A DNA stretch of 64,000 nt from NCBI RefSeq assembly GCF_900091605.1, contig NZ_FMCQ01000009.1, forward strand, positions 62,001-126,000, in the 5' to 3' direction. The position numbers and the translations under genes were made by a program. Under the pieces are notes generated by a model. That model worked only from the letters and a program-made list of their open reading frames with translations. It was not told the DNA's origin and did not search any database. This document shows positions 28,190 through 37,263 of this stretch, one piece after another. This DNA is from Micromonospora tulbaghiae (lineage in GTDB: Bacteria; Actinomycetota; Actinomycetes; Mycobacteriales; Micromonosporaceae). Positions within the stretch are counted from its first letter, which is position 1; each line of letters starts with the position of its first letter.

Positions 28190-29389
28190 GTGGATCTCGA
28201 CCAGCTCGCCGCGCTGCGTACCCCCGAGGGGTCGGCGGCGCTCGCCGCGGCCGGGCGGGTGGCCGGCGGCGACCCGCTGGCGGCGGCCGCCGCGCTGCGC
28301 TCGGGCGGGATCCCGGGCGACCTCGCCGCCGCCGCGCTGACCCAGGCGGAACTGCGCCACCGGGCGGCCGGCAAGTTCGGCGCGGCGGCGGCCGGGATGT
28401 TCCTCACCCGGGCAGGGCTGGAGCAGGCCACCCGCCGCGCGGTCGCCGACCGGCGCGCGGCGCGGCTGCGCGCCGCGGGCGTGACCACGCTGGCCGACCT
28501 GGGGTGCGGCCTAGGGGCCGACGCGCTCGCCGCGGCCCGCGCCGGCATCCGGGTGTACGCGGTGGAGGCCGACCCGGTGACCGCCGCGATGGCCGCCGCG
28601 AACGCCGAGGCGGCCGGGCTCGCGGATCTGGTGACGGTGGAGTGCGGTGACGCCACGGCGTTCGACGTGACCGGGGTGGACGCGGTGTTCTGCGATCCGG
28701 CCCGGCGGCGGGCCGGCACCGGGCGGCGCGTCTTCGACCCGAACGCCTACTCGCCACCGTGGGACTTCGTCACCGGCCTGGCCGCGCGCGTGCCGCGCAC
28801 GGTGGTGAAGGTAGCGCCCGGACTGGACCACGCGCTGATCCCGGCCGGCGCCGAGGCGGAGTGGGTGAGCGTGGACGGCGACCTGGTCGAGGCGGCGCTG
28901 TGGTGCGGCGAGCTGGCCGAGGTCCCGCGCCGTGCCACGGTGCTGCGGGAGCGCGACGACGCGGTCTCGCTCCTCACCGGCACGGGCGCGCAGGAGGCGC
29001 CGGTGGGACCGGTCCGGCGGTTCCTCTACGACCCGGATCCGGCGGTGGTGCGCGCGCACCTGGTCGCCGAACTGGCCGCCGGCCTCGACGCCACGCTCGC
29101 CGACCCGTCGATCGCCTACCTGTACGCCGACGAGGCCCGGACCACCCCGTTCGCCCGCTGCCTGGAGATCACCGACGTGCTGCCGTTCTCGCTGAAACGG
29201 CTGCGCACCCTGCTGCGGGAGCGGCGGGTCGGCCGGGTCGAGATCCGCAAGCGCGGGTCGGCGCTGGAGCCGGAGAAGCTGCGCCGCGACCTGCGGCTGT
29301 CCGGCGACGAGGCGGCCGGTCTGGCGCTGACCCGGGTGGCCGGCGCTCCCACGGTGCTCGTCTGCCGGCCGGTTCCGGCCGGCGGCTGA
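28190..29389 (+). CDS. SAM-dependent methyltransferase with THUMP-like domain
   Basis: A 399-residue class I methyltransferase. The SAM-binding loop is TLADLGCGLGADALAAARAG (about 101-120), with the acidic residue in VYAVEADPVT and a catalytic-type motif VDAVFCDPARRRAG, like N6-adenine or RNA methyltransferases (D/N-P-P-x). The C-terminus (about 290-395: LPFSLKRLRTLLRERRVGRVEIRKRGSALEPEKLRRDL) resembles the THUMP-like domain of this family. Start GTG 28190 has GGGAGAA upstream. The gene is divergent from groES and its promoter must lie close to the CIRCE elements. An RNA target is likely but unproven. Confidence 0.85.
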   Translation: MDLDQLAALRTPEGSAALAAAGRVAGGDPLAAAAALRSGGIPGDLAAAALTQAELRHRAAGKFGAAAAGMFLTRAGLEQATRRAVADRRAARLRAAGVTTLADLGCGLGADALAAARAGIRVYAVEADPVTAAMAAANAEAAGLADLVTVECGDATAFDVTGVDAVFCDPARRRAGTGRRVFDPNAYSPPWDFVTGLAARVPRTVVKVAPGLDHALIPAGAEAEWVSVDGDLVEAALWCGELAEVPRRATVLRERDDAVSLLTGTGAQEAPVGPVRRFLYDPDPAVVRAHLVAELAAGLDATLADPSIAYLYADEARTTPFARCLEITDVLPFSLKRLRTLLRERRVGRVEIRKRGSALEPEKLRRDLRLSGDEAAGLALTRVAGAPTVLVCRPVPAGG

Positions 29390-29444
29390 CCCCGGCGCGC
29401 GGTTTCGGCTCGCGATCGGCCGACGGCCGGGCTAGCTTGAGCCC

Positions 29445-29924
29445 GTGGCGGGCCCTGGCACTCCGGCGATCGCGTTGCTGAGCAAGCGGAAGATCGCGCA
29501 CAGCACCCACACCTACGACGCCTCGCCGGACGCGCCGAACTACGGCGCGCTCGTGGCGACCGCGCTCGGCGTGGCGCCGGAGCGCGTGTTCAAGTCGCTC
29601 GTCACCGAGGTCGACGGCGGGCTGACCGTGGCGGTGGTGCCGGTGACCGGCGAGCTGGACCTGAAGGCGCTCGCCGCCGCAGCGGGTGGCAAGCGGGCCA
29701 CGATGGCGGACCGGACGACCGCCGAGCGGGCGACCGGATACGTCCGCGGCGGCATCAGCCCGCTCGGGCAGCGCAAGCGGCTACCGACGGTCATCGACGT
29801 CTCCGCGCTGGCGCACCCGACCGTGTACGTCTCGGCGGGTCGCCGGGGGTTGCAGGTGCAGCTCGCGCCGACGGATCTGGTGGCGCTCACCGGGGCGACG
29901 ACGGCATCGATCGCCGCCACCTGA
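29445..29924 (+). CDS. ybaK: YbaK/EbsC-type aminoacyl-tRNA deacylase (Cys-tRNA(Pro) deacylase)
   Basis: Removes wrongly attached Cys from tRNA(Pro). The 159-residue protein matches the YbaK family over its length: IAHSTHTYDASPDAPNYGALVATALGV, VFKSLVTEVDGGLTVAVVPVTGELDLKALA, the catalytic Lys region GGKRATMADRTTAERATGYVRGGISPLGQRKRLP, and VYVSAGRRGLQVQLAPTDLVALTGA. GTG 29445 is the start; there is no strong ribosome site. It stands alone between the methyltransferase and the sugar transporter. Confidence 0.92.
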   Translation: MAGPGTPAIALLSKRKIAHSTHTYDASPDAPNYGALVATALGVAPERVFKSLVTEVDGGLTVAVVPVTGELDLKALAAAAGGKRATMADRTTAERATGYVRGGISPLGQRKRLPTVIDVSALAHPTVYVSAGRRGLQVQLAPTDLVALTGATTASIAAT

Positions 29925-30008
29925 GCGGGGTCGTGACGGTACGTGTGGGAGCGTTCCCGGAACGCGCTCTCCCGGCGGTGTCCCGCGGGTGACAACCGCG
30001 TTGCTGAA

Positions 30009-30027
30009 TTGTTACCGCCGCCAACAA
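30009..30027. promoter_or_regulatory. Possible operator TTGTT-n9-AACAA upstream of the sugar ABC transporter
   Basis: A perfect 5-bp inverted repeat in an AT-richer stretch, 102 bases before the binding-protein start. ROK-family xylose repressors bind operators with TTTGTT/AACAAA arms, and a ROK regulator is encoded in the same cluster. Confidence 0.4.
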
Positions 30028-30128
30028 ACTTCTGACCTCGGCAGTCTTGCGGCGCATGGGAGACGGGGAATACGTTGCCGGACACAACAAAACATCACCA
30101 CTCCCCCACCTCCGAAAGGACCCTGCAC

Positions 30129-31232
30129 ATGCGCAAGGGCTTCCTCACCTTCGCGGCCGTCGGTCTCCTCGCGACCGGCAGCATGGCCGCATGCGGTGAC
30201 AACGGCGGTTCTTCCGACGAGGCCGGCGGCTCCAACGCCAAGAAGCCGAAGATCGGCGTGATCCTGCCGGACAGCAAGTCCTCCGCCCGCTGGGAGGGCG
30301 CGGACCGCAAGTACCTGGAGGCGGCGTTCAAGGCCGCCGGCGTCGACTACACGATCCAGAACGCCCAGGGCGACAAGTCCGCCTTCTCCACCATCGCCGA
30401 CGGCATGCTGACCAGCGGCGTCACCGCCCTCATGATCGTCAACCTCGACTCGGGCACCGGCAAGGCCGTGCTGGAGAAGGCCAAGTCGCAGGGCGTCGCG
30501 ACCATCGACTACGACCGGCTGACCCTGGGCGGCTCCGCCCAGTACTACGTCAGCTTCGACAACGAGGCGGTCGGCAAGCTCCAGGGCGAGGGCCTCAGCA
30601 AGTGCCTGACCGACAAGGGCGCGCAGAAGCCGGTCGTCGCCTACCTGAACGGCTCCCAGACCGACAACAACGCCACCCTGTTCAAGAACGGCTACGACTC
30701 GATCCTCAAGCCGAAGTTCGACTCCGGTGACTACACGAAGGGCCCGGACCAGAACGTCCCGGACTGGGACAACGCGCAGGCCGGCGTGATCTTCGAGCAG
30801 ATGCTCACCCAGCAGAAGGGCAAGATCGACGGCGTGCTCGCCGCCAACGACGGCCTGGGCAACGCAGCCATCTCGGTGCTGAAGAAGAACCAGCTCAACG
30901 GCAAGGTGCCGGTGACCGGCCAGGACGCCACCGTCCAGGGCCTGCAGAACATCCTCGCCGGTGACCAGTGCATGACCGTCTACAAGGCGGTCAAGAAGGA
31001 GGCGGACGCCGCCGCCGACCTGGCCATCGCCCTCGCAAAGGGCGAGCGGAAGGACACCGGCCAGACGGTCAAGGACCCGGAGGGCAACCGGGACGTCCCG
31101 TCCGTGCTGCTGGAGCCCAAGGCCATCTACAAGGACAACGTCAAGGACGTGGTGGCCGACGGCTACGTCACCAAGGAAGAGCTCTGCACCGGTGCGTTCG
31201 CCAAGCTCTGCACCGACGCCGGCGTGAGCTGA
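30129..31232 (+). CDS. Xylose-type sugar ABC transporter substrate-binding lipoprotein
   Basis: A 367-residue periplasmic-binding-protein-like lipoprotein (lipobox MAAC, Cys21-22 region). The mature part matches the D-xylose-binding XylF group: KIGVILPDSKSSARWEGADRKYLEAAF, VATIDYDRLTLGGSAQYYVSFDNEAVGKLQGEGL, VAYLNGSQTDNNATLFKNGY and GVLAANDGLGNAAISVL. The start ATG 30129 has GAAAGGA upstream; an earlier in-frame start is not supported. Genes for the ATPase, permease and a ROK regulator follow. A strong hairpin after this gene should give it higher mRNA levels than the rest. Ligand xylose is likely, other pentoses or fructose possible. Confidence 0.9.
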   Translation: MRKGFLTFAAVGLLATGSMAACGDNGGSSDEAGGSNAKKPKIGVILPDSKSSARWEGADRKYLEAAFKAAGVDYTIQNAQGDKSAFSTIADGMLTSGVTALMIVNLDSGTGKAVLEKAKSQGVATIDYDRLTLGGSAQYYVSFDNEAVGKLQGEGLSKCLTDKGAQKPVVAYLNGSQTDNNATLFKNGYDSILKPKFDSGDYTKGPDQNVPDWDNAQAGVIFEQMLTQQKGKIDGVLAANDGLGNAAISVLKKNQLNGKVPVTGQDATVQGLQNILAGDQCMTVYKAVKKEADAAADLAIALAKGERKDTGQTVKDPEGNRDVPSVLLEPKAIYKDNVKDVVADGYVTKEELCTGAFAKLCTDAGVS

Positions 31233-31248
31233 CCCACCCGCCTCAGGC

Positions 31249-31288
31249 GGCGCCGCCCGGCACGGGGAGACCCGTGCCGGGCGGCGCC
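31249..31288 (+). terminator. 18-bp hairpin between binding-protein and ATPase genes
   Basis: GGCGCCGCCCGGCACGGG and its exact complement form an 18-bp stem with a GAGA loop, 16 bases after the stop codon. Such hairpins after binding-protein genes commonly protect or partly terminate the mRNA. The GNRA-type loop adds stability. Confidence 0.8.
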
Positions 31289-31335
31289 CGCGCCGGACGG
31301 GATCCGAGACCTCCCTCCGCCCAAAGGAGAACCCC

Positions 31336-32145
31336 GTGTCCGCAACCCCCCTGCTGGAGCTACGCGGGATCGACAAGAGCTTCGGCCCCGTCCAGGTGCT
31401 GCGTGACGTCGCCTTCGCCGCGCACCCCGGCGAGGTGACGGCGCTCGTCGGCGACAACGGCGCCGGCAAGTCGACCCTGGTCAAGTGCATCAGCGGCATC
31501 CACCCCACCGACGCCGGCGAGTTCCTCTTCGACGGCAAGCCGGTCAGCATCAACAGCCCCCGCGACGCCGCCGACCTCGGAATCGAGGTCGTCTACCAGG
31601 ACCTCGCGCTCTGCGACAACCTCGACATCGTGCAGAACATGTTCCTCGGCCGGGAGAAGCGCAGCGGCATCGTGCTCGACGAGCCGACCATGGAGCAGAT
31701 GGCCGCCGAGACGCTCGCCGGCCTGAGCGTGCGCACCGTGAAGTCGCTGCGCCAGCACGTGGCCAGCCTCTCCGGCGGCCAGCGGCAGACGGTGGCCATC
31801 GCCAAGGCCGTGCTCTGGAACAGCAGGCTCGTCATCCTGGACGAGCCGACCGCCGCGCTCGGCGTCGCGCAGACCGCCCAGGTGCTGGAGCTGGTGCGCC
31901 GGCTGGCCGACAACGGCCTGGCCGTGGTGCTCATCTCGCACAACATGAACGACGTCTTCGCCGTCTCCGACCGGATCGCCGCGCTCTACCTCGGCCAGAT
32001 GGTCGCCCAGGTGAAGACCAGCGACATCACCCACTCGCAGGTGGTCGAGCTGATCACCGCGGGCCGTTCCGGCAACCTCGGTCTCTCCACCGACCCCGGC
32101 AACGGCACCGAATCCGCCGACGCAACCTCGGGAGCGCTCCGATGA
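31336..32145 (+). CDS. Sugar ABC transporter ATP-binding protein (single ABC domain)
   Basis: A 269-residue ATPase with Walker A GDNGAGKST, Q-loop VYQDLALCDNLD, signature LSGGQRQTVAIAKA, Walker B LVILDEPTAALG and H-loop ISHN. It has a single ABC domain, unlike the fused double domain of E. coli XylG, and in that resembles the FrcA-type ATPases. GAAAGGAG-like AAAGGAGAA precedes the GTG start. The permease start overlaps its stop (ATGA). Confidence 0.93.
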   Translation: MSATPLLELRGIDKSFGPVQVLRDVAFAAHPGEVTALVGDNGAGKSTLVKCISGIHPTDAGEFLFDGKPVSINSPRDAADLGIEVVYQDLALCDNLDIVQNMFLGREKRSGIVLDEPTMEQMAAETLAGLSVRTVKSLRQHVASLSGGQRQTVAIAKAVLWNSRLVILDEPTAALGVAQTAQVLELVRRLADNGLAVVLISHNMNDVFAVSDRIAALYLGQMVAQVKTSDITHSQVVELITAGRSGNLGLSTDPGNGTESADATSGALR

Positions 32146-33401
32146 CCGCCACCGCCGTGAAGAAGGAAGGACCGGCCGCCGTCACGCCCGCACACACCGT
32201 CGGCGACCACGTCCGCAACTACCTCGCCCGGGTACGCGGCGGTGACCTGGGCGCCCTGCCCGCGGTCATCGGCCTCGTAGTGCTCTGCGTGGTGTTCACC
32301 ATCGTGCGCCCGGTCTTCTTCTCCGCGGGGAACTTCGCCAACCTCTTCACCCAGGGTGCCGCGGTCACCGTGATCGCCATGGGGCTGATCTTCGTGCTCC
32401 TGCTCGGCGAGATCGACCTCTCCGCCGGCTTCGCCAGCGGCGTCTGCGCCGGAATCCTGGCGAACGTGGTCAGCGTGCTCGGCTACCCCTGGTACGTCGC
32501 CGTCCTCGCGGCCCTGGTCACCGGTGTGCTGATCGGCCTGATCCTCGGATTCCTGGTCGCGAAGGTGGGCATCCCGTCCTTCGTGGTGACCCTGGCCGGC
32601 TTCCTCGCCTTCCAGGGCGTGGTGCTGCTGCTCATGAAGGAGGGCAGCAACATCTCGATCAGCGACGACGTGATCGTCGGCATCGAGAACGGCCGCATCG
32701 CGCCGGCCATCGGCTGGCTGCTCGCCGCCGTCGCGATCCTCGGCTACGCCGTCGTCCAGCTGCTGCGTCACCGCAACCGGATCTCCCGGGGACTGGTGAC
32801 CGAACCGGCAGCCGTGATGGGCGCCCGGATCGGCGGGCTGGCGCTGCTGATCGTGCTCGCGGTCTACGTGCTCAACCAGGAGCGCAGCATCAACCCGCTG
32901 ATCACCTCGAACAAGGGCATGCCGGTGGTCGTGCCGATCGTCGCGCTCCTCCTGGTGTTCTGGACATTCGTGCTCAACCGCACGGCCTACGGCCGTCACC
33001 TCTACGCGGTCGGCGGTAACGCCGAGGCGGCGCGACGGGCCGGCATCAACGTCGACCGGCTCAAGATCTCGGCCTTCGTGATCTGCTCGGGCATGGCGGC
33101 CGTCGGCGGCATCATCGCCGCGAGCCGGGACCGGTCGGTGGATCCCAACACCGGCGGCAGCAACGTGCTCCTCTACGCGGTCGGCGCGGCCGTCATCGGC
33201 GGCACGAGCCTTTTCGGGGGCAAAGGCCGCATGATCAACGCGGTGCTGGGCGGCGCGGTGGTGGCTGTCATCATCAACGGTATGGGACTGCTCGACCTCA
33301 GCTCCGGGCTGAAGTTCATCTTCACCGGCCTGGTGCTGCTCCTCGCCGCCGGCGTCGACGCGCTGTCCCGGCGACGTTCGGCCGCAACCGGTACCCGCTG
33401 A
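32142..33401 (+). CDS. Sugar ABC transporter permease (XylH type)
   Basis: A 419-residue inner-membrane permease of the BPD_transp_2 family. It has about ten hydrophobic helices, and recognisable segments FVLLLGEIDLSAGFASGVCAG, VAKVGIPSFVVTLAGFLAFQG, the coupling region AYGRHLYAVGGNAEAARRAGINVDRLKISAFVICSGMAAVGGIIAASR, and LYAVGAAVIGGTSLFGGKGRM. This length and the extra middle helices (about 210-270) fit XylH rather than the shorter RbsC. Start ATG 32142 overlaps the ATPase stop. Confidence 0.92.
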   Translation: MTATAVKKEGPAAVTPAHTVGDHVRNYLARVRGGDLGALPAVIGLVVLCVVFTIVRPVFFSAGNFANLFTQGAAVTVIAMGLIFVLLLGEIDLSAGFASGVCAGILANVVSVLGYPWYVAVLAALVTGVLIGLILGFLVAKVGIPSFVVTLAGFLAFQGVVLLLMKEGSNISISDDVIVGIENGRIAPAIGWLLAAVAILGYAVVQLLRHRNRISRGLVTEPAAVMGARIGGLALLIVLAVYVLNQERSINPLITSNKGMPVVVPIVALLLVFWTFVLNRTAYGRHLYAVGGNAEAARRAGINVDRLKISAFVICSGMAAVGGIIAASRDRSVDPNTGGSNVLLYAVGAAVIGGTSLFGGKGRMINAVLGGAVVAVIINGMGLLDLSSGLKFIFTGLVLLLAAGVDALSRRRSAATGTR

Positions 33402-33418
33402 TCCCGGTTATCGACACC

Positions 33419-34606
33419 ATGGCAGTGGCAATGCGCGCGGGCCCCAGTCAGGACGAGATCCGTCGGCAGAACCTGGGCGCATTGCTCCGCTACGTACACG
33501 TTCACGGAGCCACCACCCGCGCCGAGCTGACCACCGCGCTCGGACTCAACCGCAGCACCATCGGCGCGCTGACCGCTGACCTGGCCGGCGCCGGTCTGGT
33601 CAGCGAGGGGACGCCGAAGGAGACCGGCCGGGCCGGACGACCGTCACTCGTCGTCCGGCCCGAGTCGGAGCGGGTCTACGCGTACGCGTACAGCGTCGAG
33701 GTGGACCGGCTGCGGGCCGCGCGGGTCGGACTCGGCGGTGAGGTGCTCGACCGCCGGGAGATGGACCGGCCGCGCAACCTGGTCGCCGGGGAGGCCGCCC
33801 CGCTGCTCGCCGGCGCGGTCAAGGAGATGCACCAGTCGGTGCCGCCGGACGCGATCTGCGTCGGCGCCGGGGTGGCGGTGTGCGGCATGGTCCGCCGGGA
33901 GGACGGGCTGGTCCGGCTCAGCCCCACAACCGGCTGGGTGGACGAGCCGATCGGTGCGGCGCTCGCCGTCGAGCTGGGAATAGACGTAACGATCACGGTG
34001 GGCAACGTGGCCGACGTGGCCGCGTACGCCGAGCACGCCCGCGGCGCGGCGGTCGGCTGCGACAACGTCATCTACATCTACGGCGACGTCGGCGTGGGCG
34101 CGGGCATCATCGCCGGAGGGCGGCGACTGACCGGGCACGGCGGCTACGGCGGCGAGGTCGGCCACATGGTGGTGGTGCGCGACGGGGTGCGCTGCGACTG
34201 CGGCCGGCGCGGCTGCTGGGAGACCGAGATCGGTGAGCACGGGCTGCTGCGCGCCGCCGGCCGGTCCGAGGCACGCGGCCGGGACGCCCTGCTCGCCGTC
34301 TTCGACGCCGCCGACCGCGGCGACGCCCGCGCCCAGACCGCGGTACGGCAGGCCGGCGACTGGCTCGGCTTCGGCGTCGCGAACCTGGTGAACATCTTCA
34401 ACCCGGAGATGGTCATCTTCGGCGGCACCATGCGCGACCTCTACCTGGCCTCCGCGGCGCAGGTGCGCAGCCGGCTCAACTCCAACGGGCTGCCCGCGTG
34501 CCTGGAGCACGTGCGGCTGCGTACCCCGAAGCTCGGCGACGACGCGGCGCTGATCGGCGCCGCCGAGCTGGCGTTCGAGCGACTCCTCGCCGACCCGCTG
34601 AACTGA
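33419..34606 (+). CDS. ROK-family transcriptional regulator (XylR-like)
   Basis: A 395-residue repressor-type protein. The N-terminal winged helix-turn-helix (about 15-75) has HGATTRAELTTALGLNRSTIGALTADL. The ROK domain follows, with the sugar-binding and zinc motif CDCGRRGCWET (about 258-268) and EVGHMVV. The glucokinase-type phosphate loop is only partly kept, which fits a regulator rather than a kinase. It begins 17 bases after the permease gene; the ribosome site is poor and ATG 33431 is another possible start. It probably controls the transporter through the inverted repeat at 30009. Confidence 0.9.
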   Translation: MAVAMRAGPSQDEIRRQNLGALLRYVHVHGATTRAELTTALGLNRSTIGALTADLAGAGLVSEGTPKETGRAGRPSLVVRPESERVYAYAYSVEVDRLRAARVGLGGEVLDRREMDRPRNLVAGEAAPLLAGAVKEMHQSVPPDAICVGAGVAVCGMVRREDGLVRLSPTTGWVDEPIGAALAVELGIDVTITVGNVADVAAYAEHARGAAVGCDNVIYIYGDVGVGAGIIAGGRRLTGHGGYGGEVGHMVVVRDGVRCDCGRRGCWETEIGEHGLLRAAGRSEARGRDALLAVFDAADRGDARAQTAVRQAGDWLGFGVANLVNIFNPEMVIFGGTMRDLYLASAAQVRSRLNSNGLPACLEHVRLRTPKLGDDAALIGAAELAFERLLADPLN

Positions 34607-34704
34607 TCGGCCCGCCGATCCGTACCAGTGTGCGGACGGACGGCCGGCTTGCGCGGCCGTCCACGACCCCGCGTACCGGTCCGGACCGAGGAGGCACCGC
34701 AACC

Positions 34705-35442
34705 ATGGCATCGCTGGAATCCGCACGCCGCAAGCTGGCGCACCGGGTGGTACTGCTGCTCGCCGCGCTGGGCGCGGGGATCGGCGTCATTCCCGGGACG
34801 GCGCAGGCCGCACCCAACCCCGGCGTGCAGATGAACGCCGCCGACATGACGCTGCTCAACGGCGTGCGGCTGGCCGGGCTGTGGGAGATGCCGGCCGGGC
34901 AGATGGCCGCCGAGAAGGGCCAGTCCGCCCGGGTACGCGAGGTCGGCGCGGAGATCGCCAAGCAGCACGCGGAGCTGGACCAGTTGGTGGTCGAGGCGGC
35001 CAACAAGCTCGGCGCCACCCTGCCGACGGATCCGACGGCCGAGCAGCAGGGATGGCTGACCGAGATGCGGAACGCCAACGGCGCCCGGTTCGACCAGATC
35101 TTCGTCACCCGGCTGCGGGTCGCCCACGGCAAGATCTTCCCGGTGATCGGCGCGGTACGCGCCAGCACCCGCGACCCGATCGTGCGAAAGCTGGCCGAGG
35201 ACGCCAACAAGTTCGTCAACGACCACATGACCATGCTGGAGAGCACCGGGCTGGTGCGCTGGCAGCAGTTGCCGCCGGCCGCGTTGCCGCCCGCGCAGAG
35301 CGACTCGCTCGTCGCCGCCGCCCAGGCCAACGTGGGCAGCGGCGGTGGGCTCCAGGTCGGCACCGGGGTGGTGTGGGCGGTGTTCCTGATCGCGCTCGGC
35401 ACCGGCGGGTACGCGACCTGGCGGCTGACCCGCCGCTCCTGA
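34705..35442 (+). CDS. Secreted DUF4142 protein with C-terminal membrane anchor
   Basis: A 245-residue protein. A Sec signal peptide (1-36) ends at AQA-AP. The DUF4142 (ferritin-like four-helix) domain covers about 45-190 (MTLLNGVRLAGLWEMPAGQMAAEKGQSARVREVGAEIAKQHAELDQLV; LAEDANKFVNDHMTMLESTGLV). A C-terminal helix (about 218-238) followed by RLTRRS anchors it, a layout resembling proteins left at the membrane. ATG 34705 has GAGGAGG upstream. The function of the domain is unknown. Confidence 0.85.
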   Translation: MASLESARRKLAHRVVLLLAALGAGIGVIPGTAQAAPNPGVQMNAADMTLLNGVRLAGLWEMPAGQMAAEKGQSARVREVGAEIAKQHAELDQLVVEAANKLGATLPTDPTAEQQGWLTEMRNANGARFDQIFVTRLRVAHGKIFPVIGAVRASTRDPIVRKLAEDANKFVNDHMTMLESTGLVRWQQLPPAALPPAQSDSLVAAAQANVGSGGGLQVGTGVVWAVFLIALGTGGYATWRLTRRS

Positions 35443-35455
35443 CCCGGCCGTCGAG

Positions 35456-35483
35456 CGGGCCCCGGCACTCCTGCCGGGGCCCG
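35456..35483. terminator. Terminator between convergent DUF4142 and ABC exporter genes
   Basis: CGGGCCCCGGCA and TGCCGGGGCCCG form a perfect 12-bp stem with loop CTCC, between two convergent stop codons. Confidence 0.85.
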
Positions 35484-35493
35484 TCGCGCGTCC

Positions 35494-37263
35494 TCAGCCG
35501 TGCCAGGAACGCCACAGCGCGGCGTACGAGCCACCGGCCGCGACCAGCTCGTCGTGTGATCCCAGCTCGGTGATGCGGCCGTCGGCGACCACCGCCACGC
35601 GGTCCGCGTCGTGCGCGGAGAAGAGCCGGTGCGCGATGGCGATGACGGTACGGCCCTGAAGCACCGCCGCCAACGATCGCTCCAGAGCCCGGGCCGCCCG
35701 CGGGTCGATCAGCGAGGTGGCCTCGTCCAGCACCAGCGTGTGCGGGTCGGCGAGCACCAGCCGGGCCAGCGCGAGCTGCTGCGCCTGCGCCGGGGTGAGC
35801 GGGTGCCCGCCCGCGCCGACCGCCGTGTCGAGCCCGTCCGGCAGGGCCAGCGCCCAGTCCAGCGCGTCGACGGCGGCCAGCGCCGCGCGTACCCGCGCCG
35901 GGTCGGCGTCCGGCCGGACCATCGCCACGTTGTCGGCGAGCGTGCCGATGAACACGTGGTGCTCCTGACTGACGAGCGCGACATGGGTACGCAGCTCGGC
36001 CAGGGGCATTCCGGCCAGCGGCCGGCCGTCCACGGTCACCGTGCCGGCGCTCGGGGCGTGCACGCCGGCCAGCAGCCGGCCCAGCGTCGACTTGCCCGCC
36101 CCGGACGGACCGACCATCGCCAGCCGTTCCCCCGGCCGGGGCTCCAGCGTCACGCCGTGCAGCACGTCGTGCCCCGGGCGGTACGCGTACCGGACGTCGT
36201 GCGCGGCGAGCCGGCCCGCGCCGCCCGCACTGCCCGGAGCGGCGGCGCGCTCGTCCGGCGTGGCGGATGCCCTGGCGCGCTCGTCCGGCTCGGCGGCCAC
36301 CCCGAGCAGCCGGGCCAGCGACGCGCCGCCGACCTGGAACTCGTCCAGCCAGCCGAGCAGCCGCTCGATCGGGTCGGTGAGCTGCTGGGCGTAGAGCGTG
36401 GCGGCGGTGACCTGGCCGAGGCTGGCCCAGCCCTTCAGGTGGAACCAGCCGCCGATGAGCAGGGTCGCCACCATCGGCACCAGGTAGCCGAACTCGGCCA
36501 CCGGCCAGAACACGGTCCGCAGGTGGAGCGTGTAACGCTCGGCCGCGTACGACCGGCGGATGTCCGCGTCGCCGCGGGCCCGGCGGCGGGCCGCCTGGCG
36601 CAGCGCCTCGGTGGTCCGCGCCCCCTCGACCGTCTCGCTGATCCCGTCGGTGATGTCCGAGTAGGCGGCGTTCTCCCGCAGGTAGCCCTGGGGCGCGCGG
36701 CGCAGGTACCAGCGCGTGCCGGCCCACAGCACCGGCACCGCCAGCAGGCTGGGCAGCGCCAGCAGCGGGCCGGTCAGCACCAGCGCGCCGAGGATCAGCA
36801 GCACGGTCAGCGCCGCGATGAGCGTCTCCGGCCCGGCGAACCGGACCGTACGGGAGAGCGCGGCGACGTCCCGCGAGGTGCGGGTGAGCAGGTCGCCGGT
36901 GCCGGCCCGCTCGACCGTGGCCAGCGGCAGCGCGAGCACCCGGTCGACGAACTCCTCCCGCAGCTCGGCGAGCACCCGCTCCCCGAGCCGGGCCGAGGCC
37001 AGGTGCGCGAAGCGGACCAGCACCGCCTGCACCACCACGAACGCGGCGATGGCCGCCACGACCCGGTCCACAGTCGTCGCGGCGACGCCCTGGGAGATCC
37101 CCTCCACCAGGTCGCCGAGCAGGCGCGGGGCGACGAGCCCGGCGCCCGCGGCGAGCGCGTGCAGACCGAGCGCGGCGGCCAGGCCACGCGGGTGACGGCG
37201 GATCAGCTCGCGCACGTACCGGCGGACCTGGGCGATGTCGGCGACGGGCAGCGCGTTGCTCAT
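35494..37263 (-). CDS. ABC exporter half-transporter B (intact ATP-binding residues, altered signature)
   Basis: A 589-residue type IV ABC exporter: six membrane helices (about 20-310) then an ATPase domain (about 350-585). Walker A GPSGAGKST is intact (Lys391), as are Walker B LVLDEATSLID (Asp513, Glu514) and the H-loop in IAIAHRL. The signature, normally LSGGQ, reads LTPAQAQQLALARL. The upstream gene has the opposite pattern, so the two form a heterodimer with one working and one degenerate site. ATG 37263 overlaps the upstream stop (ATGA). A longer frame reaching to 38901 is spurious. Exported substrate unknown. Confidence 0.92.
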   Translation of the reverse strand: MSNALPVADIAQVRRYVRELIRRHPRGLAAALGLHALAAGAGLVAPRLLGDLVEGISQGVAATTVDRVVAAIAAFVVVQAVLVRFAHLASARLGERVLAELREEFVDRVLALPLATVERAGTGDLLTRTSRDVAALSRTVRFAGPETLIAALTVLLILGALVLTGPLLALPSLLAVPVLWAGTRWYLRRAPQGYLRENAAYSDITDGISETVEGARTTEALRQAARRRARGDADIRRSYAAERYTLHLRTVFWPVAEFGYLVPMVATLLIGGWFHLKGWASLGQVTAATLYAQQLTDPIERLLGWLDEFQVGGASLARLLGVAAEPDERARASATPDERAAAPGSAGGAGRLAAHDVRYAYRPGHDVLHGVTLEPRPGERLAMVGPSGAGKSTLGRLLAGVHAPSAGTVTVDGRPLAGMPLAELRTHVALVSQEHHVFIGTLADNVAMVRPDADPARVRAALAAVDALDWALALPDGLDTAVGAGGHPLTPAQAQQLALARLVLADPHTLVLDEATSLIDPRAARALERSLAAVLQGRTVIAIAHRLFSAHDADRVAVVADGRITELGSHDELVAAGGSYAALWRSWHG

